Shown here piece after piece: positions 56,345 through 64,000 of a stretch of 64,000 bases of DNA; position 1 is the stretch's first letter; every line of letters begins with the position of its first letter. The stretch is from Bacteroidetes bacterium SB0662_bin_6 (GTDB lineage Bacteria; Bacteroidota; Rhodothermia; Rhodothermales; VXPQ01): assembly GCA_009839485.1 (NCBI GenBank), contig VXPQ01000046.1, positions 186,001 to 250,000 on the forward strand, given 5' to 3'. Below the pieces are notes generated by a model, which saw nothing but the letters and a program-made list of their open reading frames with translations, had not been told where the DNA came from and did no database searches. Both the position numbers and the translations under genes were made by a program.

Positions 56345-59300
56345 TTAAAAGTTCAATTGTACCCCGAAAAACATCTGCCGGGGAAGCTGAACGAGATCGT
56401 ACCAGTCCCATTCGCTTTCTTCCCCCGTTGTTGGATTCACCGGGAGTTGATCTTCTTCGTGGTAAGCAACCAAGGCATCCTGTGAGGTGGGGAACCTGAT
56501 GCGGTTGGTATTGAGCACATTATGAACGTCCACGCTGAACTCAATCTCCGAAGAGCCAACCAGGCCAATGGCTTTCGAGATACGCAGGTTAGTGTTGTGG
56601 TAGGGTTTCCACCGCCTGTTATTGGGCTCGGTCGAGAAATCTCCCGGGGAGTGATAGGTGTAGCGGTGGCCGCTGGCGAAATTGTAAAAGGCGTTCACAT
56701 GCCATCCTCCCAACGGGTAAAAACTTCCAAGGTCAGGGCCGAATTGTTCCGGCGTGAACAAGTTCAGGATTGCCTTGAAGCTCGTAGTCGGGTTCCATTG
56801 GTCGTTGTTCTGCCCGGAGGTCCCCCGGTCTCTCAGGCTCACGCCGTGCAATCGGTTTGGCCGTACGGGGTTGCCATCCACTTCGACGAATATCTGTCTG
56901 AAACCGTATTGGCCGGAGCGCACGAAAGAGCGGTTGAAAACAAGCTTCAGGCGTGCGTTCCGCAAAAAGAGCGTCTCGATGGACGCTTCGAGGCCTCTCA
57001 CATCGACGAACCCGCCATTGGTCGTTACCCGGCTGCGGCCGCCTCCCGGCGCGAACCCAAGGGTGGCCACCGGGTCGGTATACACCTCGGTGTTTACCGA
57101 ACCCCCGAGGCCGAAAAGGTTGGCGTGCGATCCGAATCCCACAAAGTCGACCCGCCCCTGGCTCACTCCGAGAGAAGTCAGATTCTTGCCGTCCTTGTAA
57201 TAGGCGGTCACGTCGAGTTGGGCCAACCGGGGAATATGCTGATCGAAGCCAATCTCGTACTGAATGATCTTCTCGAAGGTGAGCTCCGGGTTGGCCGTGT
57301 TGGTGTTGGGGTGATAGAAACCGAACGCCTCCTCAGGTGAAGCATCCGGATTGCCTTCCGAACTGGACGTGATGTGAAAAATCGTCGGGCCGCCACCGAT
57401 CAGTTGCCACGCCGGGCGCTGGTTGAAGTGACCGTAGGAAAAGTGCAGCACGGTCAACTCCGTGATCGGATGGGATATGCCGAAACGCGGTGAAAGCACG
57501 GCCCGAGAACGGGTTTGCACACCGTGCGTTTCCGCATCGTAGCTGGGCACGTGGGCCTCGTCGAACACGCCCGGATCGAATATCGAGGGCGCCACTTTCG
57601 TGTTCGCATCAAAGGCGTCGAAACGCAGCCCCGCGTTGACCACCATGCCGTTCAGCTCCACCTTCCCCTGCACATAGGCTGCCGCATCCCACGGCTTGAA
57701 ATCGGGCTTCGTCGCCAAATTGGAGTAGACGGCGCCCGGCATGTCTCCGGCCTTAAAGGTCTTCGACACGTACTGTGGGGAGATGAACACACCGGCCTTC
57801 AATTGAAACTCCTGGCTTACCTGATTCGTGTAGTCCACCTTGGCTACAGCGGCCTCTGAGCGCACCTTGAGTTGAAAAATGCCCGGGTGGCGGCGATGAA
57901 AAATGGGAGGCAGCAAAAACAGCGGGTTGCCCGGAATCATTGTTTCGTCCCAGTGGGTGCCAAACTCCTCTGACTCGGGATCATAGAATTCGCTGTCCTC
58001 GAGTTGGCCGAAGTTGTCCCGATCCAGACGCATGGTGGTGTAGCTCACCTTGGCGTCGAGAAAAGATGAAGGATTGAATACGTGCGTCCAGGCCAGTTGT
58101 CCACTCCGCATCCGCATGTATTCCGGCGGCGTCGGAACCTGAAAGATGTTCGAGGTGCCGTAGGGCCAGTACTTGAACGTGGAATAACCGGAGTGATAGT
58201 ACGGCGGAGGGCCCCAGAACCCCGAAACGAATGCATCTTCACTGGACCAGTAGCTCAACCGCGGGCCATCCGTGTTGTCGAAACCCTGGTAAAGGCCCGA
58301 AAGCTCAAGCCGGTTGCTGGAGCCGAGCCGGTAATGCAGCTTGCCCTGGTAATTCCAATCCTGAGTATACTCCAGATAAGCCGGGAAATTCGGGGCGCTC
58401 CGCACGTACTTCCCCGAAGCAAGAAACCCCAGGTCTTCCGTGATCGGCCCATAGAACGTTCCCTCGCCCTCCCAGGTAGCGCGCTCGGCATAATCCTGCA
58501 TGCGGCGTGAAACGTCCCCGAAAAGATCCCCCGTGATGAAATTCGTCCACGCATCGAGGCGCTCCTGCGGGGTTCGCGCGGCCCACGCGCCTCCCCCGGT
58601 GTTCTCGGTCCAGTAGTCGAGCGTAGCCATCACCTTCCATTCATAATTCTCTTTACTGTAAATATTCCGGCCCCAATGATATTGTCCCGCGGGGCGATAT
58701 CGGGAACGTATCGTGCCGCGAATGCGGTCTGAAGCAGAACGGGTGACAATGTTGATTACCGAACCCGTCGCGCGCCCGTACTCTGCGCTCCAGCCACCGG
58801 TAAGGACCTCCAGTTCCGCGATGGTCGTGGTGTTGACGCCTGCCAAATTACCCCCTGAAACATTGTCGCGCAGGCTGAGCCCATCAATGAAATAGCTGTC
58901 CTCGAGTCCAAAGCCCCCGCGAATACCGCCGTGGATGTTCGTTCCCGTCTGAATCAGAAGCGCCTCAGAGAGTGTCTTCACCCAACTGTTATCAAGCTCC
59001 TCACCGCTCATGCGCTGTTTGCTGCCCGTGAGATCCACCTCTACAGGCGGACGCTCCGCAACCACCACCACCTCTTCTGCTTGCACCGCAGAGGGGGAAA
59101 GCGAAAAATTCAACGGGGCCGTTTGATTAATGTAGACCCGCACGTCGGTCTGCGTCACCGTTGCAAAACCGATCATCGTCGACTGTACGACATGCGTACC
59201 CGGGGGCACCTGTAAAATGAAGTAGTTGCCCTCGGCGTCGGCGGCGGCCCCCAACCGGGTGCCCTCGACCACCACATTTGCCCCGGACAAGGGTTCTCCC

Positions 59301-59413
59301 GTGACCGCGTCGGTGACGGTACCTGCTATCTTACCCGTCTGCGCATGGACGAGACCTGTAGAGAGAAGCAAACCTCCAAGGACGAGAAGCGAAGAAGCGT
59401 ATCTCCTGATCAT
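56345..59413 (-). CDS. SusC-like TonB-dependent receptor
   Basis: A 1022-aa outer-membrane receptor. The signal peptide is followed by a carboxypeptidase-regulatory-like beta domain (GKIAGTVTDAVTGEPLSGAN) and a plug domain (DNSWVKTLSEALLIQTGTNI, TTTIAELEVLTGGWSAEYGR). The long barrel ends LPRQMFFGVQLNF with a terminal Phe. It would import a glycan oligomer, driven by TonB. It is first in a minus-strand cluster and has a canonical promoter and operator site C upstream. Confidence 0.92.
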   Translation of the reverse strand: MIRRYASSLLVLGGLLLSTGLVHAQTGKIAGTVTDAVTGEPLSGANVVVEGTRLGAAADAEGNYFILQVPPGTHVVQSTMIGFATVTQTDVRVYINQTAPLNFSLSPSAVQAEEVVVVAERPPVEVDLTGSKQRMSGEELDNSWVKTLSEALLIQTGTNIHGGIRGGFGLEDSYFIDGLSLRDNVSGGNLAGVNTTTIAELEVLTGGWSAEYGRATGSVINIVTRSASDRIRGTIRSRYRPAGQYHWGRNIYSKENYEWKVMATLDYWTENTGGGAWAARTPQERLDAWTNFITGDLFGDVSRRMQDYAERATWEGEGTFYGPITEDLGFLASGKYVRSAPNFPAYLEYTQDWNYQGKLHYRLGSSNRLELSGLYQGFDNTDGPRLSYWSSEDAFVSGFWGPPPYYHSGYSTFKYWPYGTSNIFQVPTPPEYMRMRSGQLAWTHVFNPSSFLDAKVSYTTMRLDRDNFGQLEDSEFYDPESEEFGTHWDETMIPGNPLFLLPPIFHRRHPGIFQLKVRSEAAVAKVDYTNQVSQEFQLKAGVFISPQYVSKTFKAGDMPGAVYSNLATKPDFKPWDAAAYVQGKVELNGMVVNAGLRFDAFDANTKVAPSIFDPGVFDEAHVPSYDAETHGVQTRSRAVLSPRFGISHPITELTVLHFSYGHFNQRPAWQLIGGGPTIFHITSSSEGNPDASPEEAFGFYHPNTNTANPELTFEKIIQYEIGFDQHIPRLAQLDVTAYYKDGKNLTSLGVSQGRVDFVGFGSHANLFGLGGSVNTEVYTDPVATLGFAPGGGRSRVTTNGGFVDVRGLEASIETLFLRNARLKLVFNRSFVRSGQYGFRQIFVEVDGNPVRPNRLHGVSLRDRGTSGQNNDQWNPTTSFKAILNLFTPEQFGPDLGSFYPLGGWHVNAFYNFASGHRYTYHSPGDFSTEPNNRRWKPYHNTNLRISKAIGLVGSSEIEFSVDVHNVLNTNRIRFPTSQDALVAYHEEDQLPVNPTTGEESEWDWYDLVQLPRQMFFGVQLNF

Positions 59414-59480
59414 GATTAACCTGCGTCGTGTGCTTGCATGAACCGCGAAAACCGCCGGGGGGTCACGCGGAAAGGAGGAA

Positions 59481-59494
59481 TGTTAGCGTTATCA
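59481..59494. promoter_or_regulatory. LacI-type operator, site C
   Basis: TGTTAGCGTTATCA (TGATAACGCTAACA toward the TonB gene) matches the consensus TGTTANCGNTAACA with one mismatch. It lies between the candidate promoter and the receptor start, in the untranslated leader, where a bound repressor would block elongation. Confidence 0.6.
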
Positions 59495-59546
59495 TTTTCT
59501 GGCAAAAAAACACGTCGGGATACTTCAAAAGCGATACCCCATGCTC

Positions 59547-59575
59547 AGTATAAACGTGTGCCTGCTCTTTGTCAA
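59547..59575 (-). promoter_or_regulatory. Promoter of the TonB receptor cluster
   Basis: On the minus strand TTGACA (59575-59570), exactly 17 nt, then TATACT (59552-59547): a near-perfect sigma-70 promoter in an AT-rich gap of 260 bp. Nothing else is seen in that gap except operator site C. Confidence 0.65.
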
Positions 59576-59673
59576 GAAATCGTGAAATATTTTTAAAAAT
59601 AATCCGAAATACCGAGTGAATACTCGAGAAAAACACAATCCGGAGCAACGTTGACAGGGCCTGCCCGGACCCA

Positions 59674-60417
59674 CTACCCCGCCCGCACAATCGCCGCAAA
59701 GTCCTCCCCCTTCAGGCTGGCGCCGCCGATCAATCCGCCATCCACATCCGCCCGCCCGAACAGCTCGGCGGCGTTGCCCGGTTTGACGCTGCCTCCGTAC
59801 AGAATATGCAGGGCGCGACCCGTCTCTTCCCCGAATTGTTCATTCAGCCGCCCCCGGATGAAAGCATGCATTTCCTGCGCCTGATCGGGCGTGGCCGTTT
59901 CACCCGTACCGATCGCCCAGACCGGTTCGTAGGCGATCACCAGATGATCCGGAGTATCCGGCGCTGCGCCATGCAGACTGTGCACCAGTTGCCGACCCAC
60001 GACCTCTTCGGCCTTGCCCGCCTTGCGCTCTTCCAGGGTCTCGCCCACACACACGATCGGCACAAGACCGTGGGCATGCGCCTGTTCGATTTTCGCGCAT
60101 ACCCCCGCGTCCGTCTCCCCGAAGTACTGCCGGCGTTCGGAATGCCCCAGAATCACGTACCGGCATCCCGCCGACGTCAGCATTGGAGCCGATACCTCGC
60201 CGGTAAAGGCGCCCGCATCCTGCATATGCATGTTCTGGGCTCCGAGACCCACCGGCGTACCGGCAATCTCCGCGGCCACAGCGGACAGGCTCACGAAAGG
60301 CGGGCACACCACGACCGTTACATCCCCGGGGTCTCCCACCGTATCCACGACATTGCGCGCAAGGGTACGCGCCGCATCAATATCCGTGTGCATTTTCCAG
60401 TTACCGGCAACAAGCAT
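59674..60417 (-). CDS. tpiA: Triosephosphate isomerase
   Basis: A 247-aa glycolytic TIM barrel that interconverts dihydroxyacetone phosphate and glyceraldehyde-3-phosphate. GNWKMHTDID carries the catalytic Lys, ILGHSERRQYFGETD the His, and VIAYEPVWAIGTGETATPDQ the Glu and loop 6; the end is LKGEDFAAIVRAG. Fragments resembling its 3' end occur at 38004 and 39088. No Shine-Dalgarno sequence is visible. Confidence 0.98.
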   Translation of the reverse strand: MLVAGNWKMHTDIDAARTLARNVVDTVGDPGDVTVVVCPPFVSLSAVAAEIAGTPVGLGAQNMHMQDAGAFTGEVSAPMLTSAGCRYVILGHSERRQYFGETDAGVCAKIEQAHAHGLVPIVCVGETLEERKAGKAEEVVGRQLVHSLHGAAPDTPDHLVIAYEPVWAIGTGETATPDQAQEMHAFIRGRLNEQFGEETGRALHILYGGSVKPGNAAELFGRADVDGGLIGGASLKGEDFAAIVRAG

Positions 60418-60503
60418 GAGATTTAGCGTATGGTTGGATGAAAACGAAAAGAGAAAAAGATCGGCGCGAAAATACCGCCGGGCGCAGTGCAGTCGGCAAG
60501 AAT

Positions 60504-61997
60504 CTACTCGCGGCGGGCTTCAAGGCCCTCGAGCAGCAGCTTACGCACAAGTTTGGGATCGGGCGAACCCTCGAAGCGCCGCATCGCCTGCCCGATGAAG
60601 TACCCGATGAGGCCCTCCTTGCCTCCAAGATACGCCGCCACTTGCTGCGGGTGATCGTCCAGTACGTTTTCCACGACGGGCGCAAGGGAAGTCACGTCAG
60701 AGACCTGGATGAGGTCCTGTTCCTCCGCAATGGCCTCCGGCGCATCGTCCCGCTCCAGCATGGCTTCGAAAATTTCCTGGGCCGCCGTGGAAGATATCCG
60801 GTCGCCAAGACGCAACCGGACCAGCGCGGCAAGGCGCGGAGGGCGAATGGGAAGTTCCTCGATGGACGTGGCGTTCTCCTTGAGCACGCGGAGCACATCG
60901 CCCATGATCATGTTGGAGACGCTTTTCGCCGGGCCATGCGTTTCCTTGCCGTTTCCTTCCACCCCTAACGCCGTCAAGGTTTCCTCGAAATAGTCGGCCA
61001 GTTCGCGTTCCTCAGTGAGAATCGCTGCATCATAGGCGGGCAATCCCCACGCATCCTGGAAACGGGTGCTGCGCGCCTCCGGCATTTCCGGGAGTTCGCC
61101 GCGGATGCGGTCGAGTTCTTCGTCCGTCACGAACACCGGCGCCAGATCGGGGTCCGGAAAATACCGGTAATCATGCGCTTCCTCCTTGGAACGCATGGGC
61201 CGGGTCTCCTGCCGGTCCGCATCCCAGAGCAGCGTTTGCCGCACAACCTTCCCGCCCCCCTGGACCAGTCGTATCTGCCGGCCGATTTCATAATCGAGGG
61301 CGCGCTCCACGTTTCGAAACGAGTTCATATTCTTGATTTCGGTGCGCTCGCAGAGGTCCTTGCTCCCCAGGGGGCGAATCGACACGTTTGCGTCGCAGCG
61401 CAGCGATCCCTCCTCCATGTTGCCGTCGGAAATGCCGAGATACCGCACGATCTGGCGGATTTTCCGCATGTACAGGTAAGCTTCCCGGGGCGACCGCAGG
61501 TCCGGTTCGGAAACGATTTCGATGAGCGGCGTGCCGCAGCGATTATAGTCGAGGAGCGTATCGTACGGATCCTGATCGTGGATGGATCGCCCTGCGTCCT
61601 CCTCCATGTGAATGCGCGTCAGCCCTATGCGCCTGATGACGGGCGGCGCATCCTTCTCCTGCAAAACGATGTCCACATGCCCTCCGGCGCAGATAGGCGT
61701 CTCGTACTGCGATATCTGGTAGCCCTTCGGCAGGTCGGGATAGAAGTAATGCTTGCGGGCCAGTACGGAGCGGGGCGCGATCCGGCAATGGGTGGCAAGC
61801 CCCATGCGCAGGGTATAATCGACCATTCGCCGGTTCAGCACGGGCAGCGTGCCGGGATGGCCGAGACTGACCGGATCCACATGCACATTCGGCCCGGCGC
61901 CGAACCGGGCGGAATCAGAACTGAACGCCTTGGAATCGGTAAGAAGCCGGCAATGCACTTCCAGGCCGATAACCGGCTCGTACGTAGCGTGCGGCAT
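60504..61997 (-). CDS. gatB: Aspartyl/glutamyl-tRNA(Asn/Gln) amidotransferase subunit B
   Basis: A 497-aa complete GatB. YEPVIGLEVHCRLLTDSKAF at the start, GHPGTLPVLNRRMVDYTLRM, YFYPDLPKGYQISQYETPIC and EDAGRSIHDQDPYDTLLDYN form the kinase-like catalytic domain. The C-terminal YqeY-like tail ends GQAMRRFEGSPDPKLVRKLL. With GatA and GatC it amidates misacylated tRNAs. It diverges from the lipoprotein gene at 62004 with a 6-nt gap. Confidence 0.97.
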   Translation of the reverse strand: MPHATYEPVIGLEVHCRLLTDSKAFSSDSARFGAGPNVHVDPVSLGHPGTLPVLNRRMVDYTLRMGLATHCRIAPRSVLARKHYFYPDLPKGYQISQYETPICAGGHVDIVLQEKDAPPVIRRIGLTRIHMEEDAGRSIHDQDPYDTLLDYNRCGTPLIEIVSEPDLRSPREAYLYMRKIRQIVRYLGISDGNMEEGSLRCDANVSIRPLGSKDLCERTEIKNMNSFRNVERALDYEIGRQIRLVQGGGKVVRQTLLWDADRQETRPMRSKEEAHDYRYFPDPDLAPVFVTDEELDRIRGELPEMPEARSTRFQDAWGLPAYDAAILTEERELADYFEETLTALGVEGNGKETHGPAKSVSNMIMGDVLRVLKENATSIEELPIRPPRLAALVRLRLGDRISSTAAQEIFEAMLERDDAPEAIAEEQDLIQVSDVTSLAPVVENVLDDHPQQVAAYLGGKEGLIGYFIGQAMRRFEGSPDPKLVRKLLLEGLEARRE

Positions 61998-62003
61998 GAT
62001 CTA

Positions 62004-62450
62004 ATGAAGCATAGGGTTCGAAAAATAACGCACGACCGGGTCCTTGCGGGCCTTTGCGTTCTTTTGATCGGCGCATGGGCAGGGTGCAATTCGCCGGAGG
62101 CCCCTCCAGGCCCGGAAAGGTTCGGCGACCCGTATGAGATTCTCACCAACCTTTCGCCCAATTCCCCGGACGAGCCGCCGGCCATCGTCTCGGATTCGCT
62201 CTCGGTGCTGATCGCCTATACGGGCGGCTGCACCGAACATACGTTCGAGCCGCACACCCAGGTGACGGGGCGGGCCGCAGCAATCCTGCTGCGCCACGAC
62301 AACGGCAGCGACTCCTGCGAGGCATACCTGTATGACCGGATCGTGCTGCCTCTTCCGGAAAACGTACTGGAAGCTCCTGAAATTCATCTCCTTAACCCCA
62401 ACAACGCGGATGCGCCGTTCGTGCTTCGATGGGACCTTACGCAAGATTGA
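62004..62450 (+). CDS. Small lipoprotein, unknown
   Basis: A 148-aa lipoprotein (VLAGLCVLLIGAWAGCNSPE, lipobox AWAGC). The mature part contains SVLIAYTGGCTEHTFEPHTQ and LLRHDNGSDSCEAYLYDRIV, suggesting a small beta domain with a possible Cys pair. Longer in-frame extension to the left is antisense to gatB and not real. The 3' end overlaps bcp by 14 nt. Confidence 0.7.
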   Translation: MKHRVRKITHDRVLAGLCVLLIGAWAGCNSPEAPPGPERFGDPYEILTNLSPNSPDEPPAIVSDSLSVLIAYTGGCTEHTFEPHTQVTGRAAAILLRHDNGSDSCEAYLYDRIVLPLPENVLEAPEIHLLNPNNADAPFVLRWDLTQD

Positions 62451-62919
62451 ATTTTTCCATGATTTCGCGCTTGTGGTTTAATACTTTCGGGCGCTTGAAC
62501 ACATGGACGATGCACCCCTCTTCATCGATTAGAAACGTCGTGCGCTTTAACCCCATCGTCTTCTTGCCATAGAGATTCTTCTCGCCCCACACGCCGTATC
62601 GCCCGATAATATCCTTGTCCGGGTCGGCAAGCAGCGGAAACGGCAAGTCATACTTTCCGGCGAATTTTGCGTGGGATGCTTCGTCGTCGGGAGATACGCC
62701 GATCACAACGATTCCCTCGTTCAACAGGTCCTGGTGGCCGTCGCGCAGGTTGCAGGCCTGCTTGGTACAGCCCGGCGTATCGTCTTTCGGGTAGAAATAC
62801 AGGGCTATCTTGCGGCCTCGCAAATCGGCGAGGCGCACGCGTTGGCCGCCCTGCGCCGATCCCTCGAAGTCGGGGGCCGCTTCTCCTTTTTCAGGCATGC
62901 TCGTCGTGGTGTCCGCCAT
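62437..62919 (-). CDS. bcp: Thiol peroxidase Bcp (peroxiredoxin)
   Basis: A 160-aa peroxiredoxin of the BCP/PrxQ class. ALYFYPKDDTPGCTKQACNL carries the peroxidatic Cys and the resolving Cys five residues later. VVIGVSPDDEASHAKFAGKY and GVWGEKNLYGKKTMGLKRTT are typical. The start at 62919 (MADTTTSMPEKGEAAPDFEG) is preferred over 63000, whose extra residues lack family similarity. Confidence 0.93.
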   Translation of the reverse strand: MADTTTSMPEKGEAAPDFEGSAQGGQRVRLADLRGRKIALYFYPKDDTPGCTKQACNLRDGHQDLLNEGIVVIGVSPDDEASHAKFAGKYDLPFPLLADPDKDIIGRYGVWGEKNLYGKKTMGLKRTTFLIDEEGCIVHVFKRPKVLNHKREIMEKFNLA

Positions 62920-63010
62920 GTCCGGATGGAATGTTCTGATGGGTGATGAGAGTGGGCTGCGCAGGATCGCCGGCGATCCGCTATGATGCGCCGGCAGCAA
63001 GTCTTGTCAA

Positions 63011-63053
63011 TACGCCAGTAGGCTGGTTGTTTGATTAGTACGCCAGTAGGCTG
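63011..63053. repeat. 15-bp direct repeat at the end of the E1-beta gene
   Basis: TACGCCAGTAGGCTG occurs at 63011-63025 and 63039-63053, 28 bp apart. The second copy encodes the final residues of the E1-beta protein and the first lies just past the stop, so the gene's 3' end has been tandemly copied. Confidence 0.7.
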
Positions 63054-64000
63054 TGCAACGCTTCGTCCAGTTTTGCGCGAGCGGAATATAGGGTTTCTTC
63101 GAGACGGATGGAAAACGGAACCGGCATGTTTTCCGCACCGACCCGTACCGGCGGCGCATCGAGTTGCCCGAAAGCCTCCTCGGTAATGCGGGCGACCACC
63201 TCTCCGCCGAATCCGCCTTGCAGCGGCGCCTCGTGGAACACGAGCACCCGGTTTGTTTTTCGCACGGATCCCAGCACCGCTTCTATATCCCAAGGCACGA
63301 GCGTACGCAGATCCACCACTTCAAGTTCGTATCCCCGCCCGGCCCACTGTTCCGCCGCATCGAGCGCCCAGGGCACGCCTCCTCCCCAGGTGACTATGGT
63401 GGCTGCCGTCCCCTCGCGGGCAATGCGCGCCTTGCCGAACGGAATCTCGTACGGCGCATCGGGGACCAACTCCTTCAGGGAACGGTACAGGCGCTTGTGC
63501 TCCAGGAAAAGAACGGGGTTCGGATCCCGAACGGCCCGCATCAAGAGTCCCTTGGCGTCGTACGGCGTGGCCGGAAACACCACTTTCAGACCGGGTATGT
63601 GGCAAAACCAGGCTTCGTTCGACTGCGAATGAAAAGGGCCCGCACCAATGCCGCCCCCGATGGGCGCGCGTATCGTAACCGGCAAGGACTGCCCCCATCT
63701 ATAATGGGTGGTGGCCAGATTATTGACGATCTGGTTGAATCCGCAGGCAATGAAATCCGCATACTGTATTTCCAGAATGGGCCGGAAGCCCTCGATCGCC
63801 AGTCCCATACAGGCTCCGACGGCTCCGCTTTCGATAATGGGGGTATTTCGCACCCGGCCGGGGCCGAATGCTTCCAGAAATCCCTTGGTGACCTTGAATA
63901 CGCCCCCGTATTCGGCAATATCCTGCCCCAGAAGCAGTACGGAGGCATCTTCCTCCATAGCCTGCCGGAGCCCCTCTGAAACAGCGTCTATGTACCGCTT
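63035..64000 (-). CDS. 2-oxoacid dehydrogenase E1 component, beta subunit (partial)
   Basis: The beta subunit of a thiamine-diphosphate-dependent pyruvate or branched-chain 2-oxoacid dehydrogenase. LLGQDIAEYGGVFKVTKGFL, NTPIIESGAVGACMGLAIEG and IQYADFIACGFNQIVNNLAT are characteristic, and PVTIRAPIGGGIGAGPFHSQ and LVFHEAPLQGGFGGEVVARI follow. The frame continues past the right edge (KRYIDAVSEGLRQAMEED), so the N-terminus lies outside. It could be a separate beta subunit or the end of an alpha-beta fusion. Confidence 0.9.
   Translation of the reverse strand, partial: KRYIDAVSEGLRQAMEEDASVLLLGQDIAEYGGVFKVTKGFLEAFGPGRVRNTPIIESGAVGACMGLAIEGFRPILEIQYADFIACGFNQIVNNLATTHYRWGQSLPVTIRAPIGGGIGAGPFHSQSNEAWFCHIPGLKVVFPATPYDAKGLLMRAVRDPNPVLFLEHKRLYRSLKELVPDAPYEIPFGKARIAREGTAATIVTWGGGVPWALDAAEQWAGRGYELEVVDLRTLVPWDIEAVLGSVRKTNRVLVFHEAPLQGGFGGEVVARITEEAFGQLDAPPVRVGAENMPVPFSIRLEETLYSARAKLDEALHSLLAY

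Overview
The window looks like a chromosomal segment of a Bacteroidota-type bacterium, most likely Rhodothermota (Rhodothermales-like). Several secreted proteins end in type IX secretion sorting tails with the NYPNPFNP signature, there is a PorV/PorQ-family protein, and there is a large SusC-like TonB receptor. Most housekeeping genes checked lack a Shine-Dalgarno sequence. Lineage is inferred from these protein styles; no 16S gene is present.

Layout. 1-9.9 kb: a tandem pair of NCS2 permeases with a C-terminal RsbW-like domain, then recA-cinA, pyrE and pgsA (all minus), then dnaK (plus). 10-18.5 kb: a T9SS-tailed CotH protein behind a hairpin-rich leader, tsaC/sua5, a TMEM220-like protein, a sugar-phosphate isomerase/epimerase, SpoIID and a T9SS-tailed choice-of-anchor-B protein. 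18.9-25.6 kb: tatD followed by an accessory island. 25.7-37.8 kb: DUF2891 lipoprotein, two tandem Gfo/Idh/MocA oxidoreductases, tRNA-Pro(GGG), GntP permease, MerR regulator, DMT exporter, aldehyde dehydrogenase, CvpA, DUF418 and small membrane or lipid-binding proteins. 37.8-41.1 kb: a second small accessory patch with a Cys-rich peptide, a HEPN-like pair, arsM and a DUF1295 protein. 41.2-59.5 kb: a carbohydrate-use region with sulfatase, anaerobic sulfatase maturase, class II aldolase, fucose-isomerase-like enzyme, LacI regulator, a DUF6786-like lipoprotein, a large secreted helical-barrel protein, PorV, a companion protein with a C-terminal secretion-like tail, and a TonB receptor. 59.6-64 kb: tpiA, gatB, lipoprotein, bcp and the E1-beta subunit of a 2-oxoacid dehydrogenase, cut by the window edge.

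How genes work together. Three near-identical palindromes of the form TGTTANCGNTAACA lie at or just downstream of TTGACA-type promoters before the sulfatase region, the isomerase and the TonB receptor. They suggest that the local LacI protein controls one regulon for import and breakdown of a glycan, possibly a sulfated fucose-rich one.

Most unusual signal. Short duplicates of the 3' ends of recA, tatD and tpiA occur at the edges of accessory cargo. Two of these islands also carry a solitary 33-34-nt palindromic repeat that looks like a CRISPR repeat, plus diverged copies of a two-gene HEPN-like module. No recombinase and no CRISPR array or cas gene are visible. This may be an undescribed, recombinase-less mobile cassette system.
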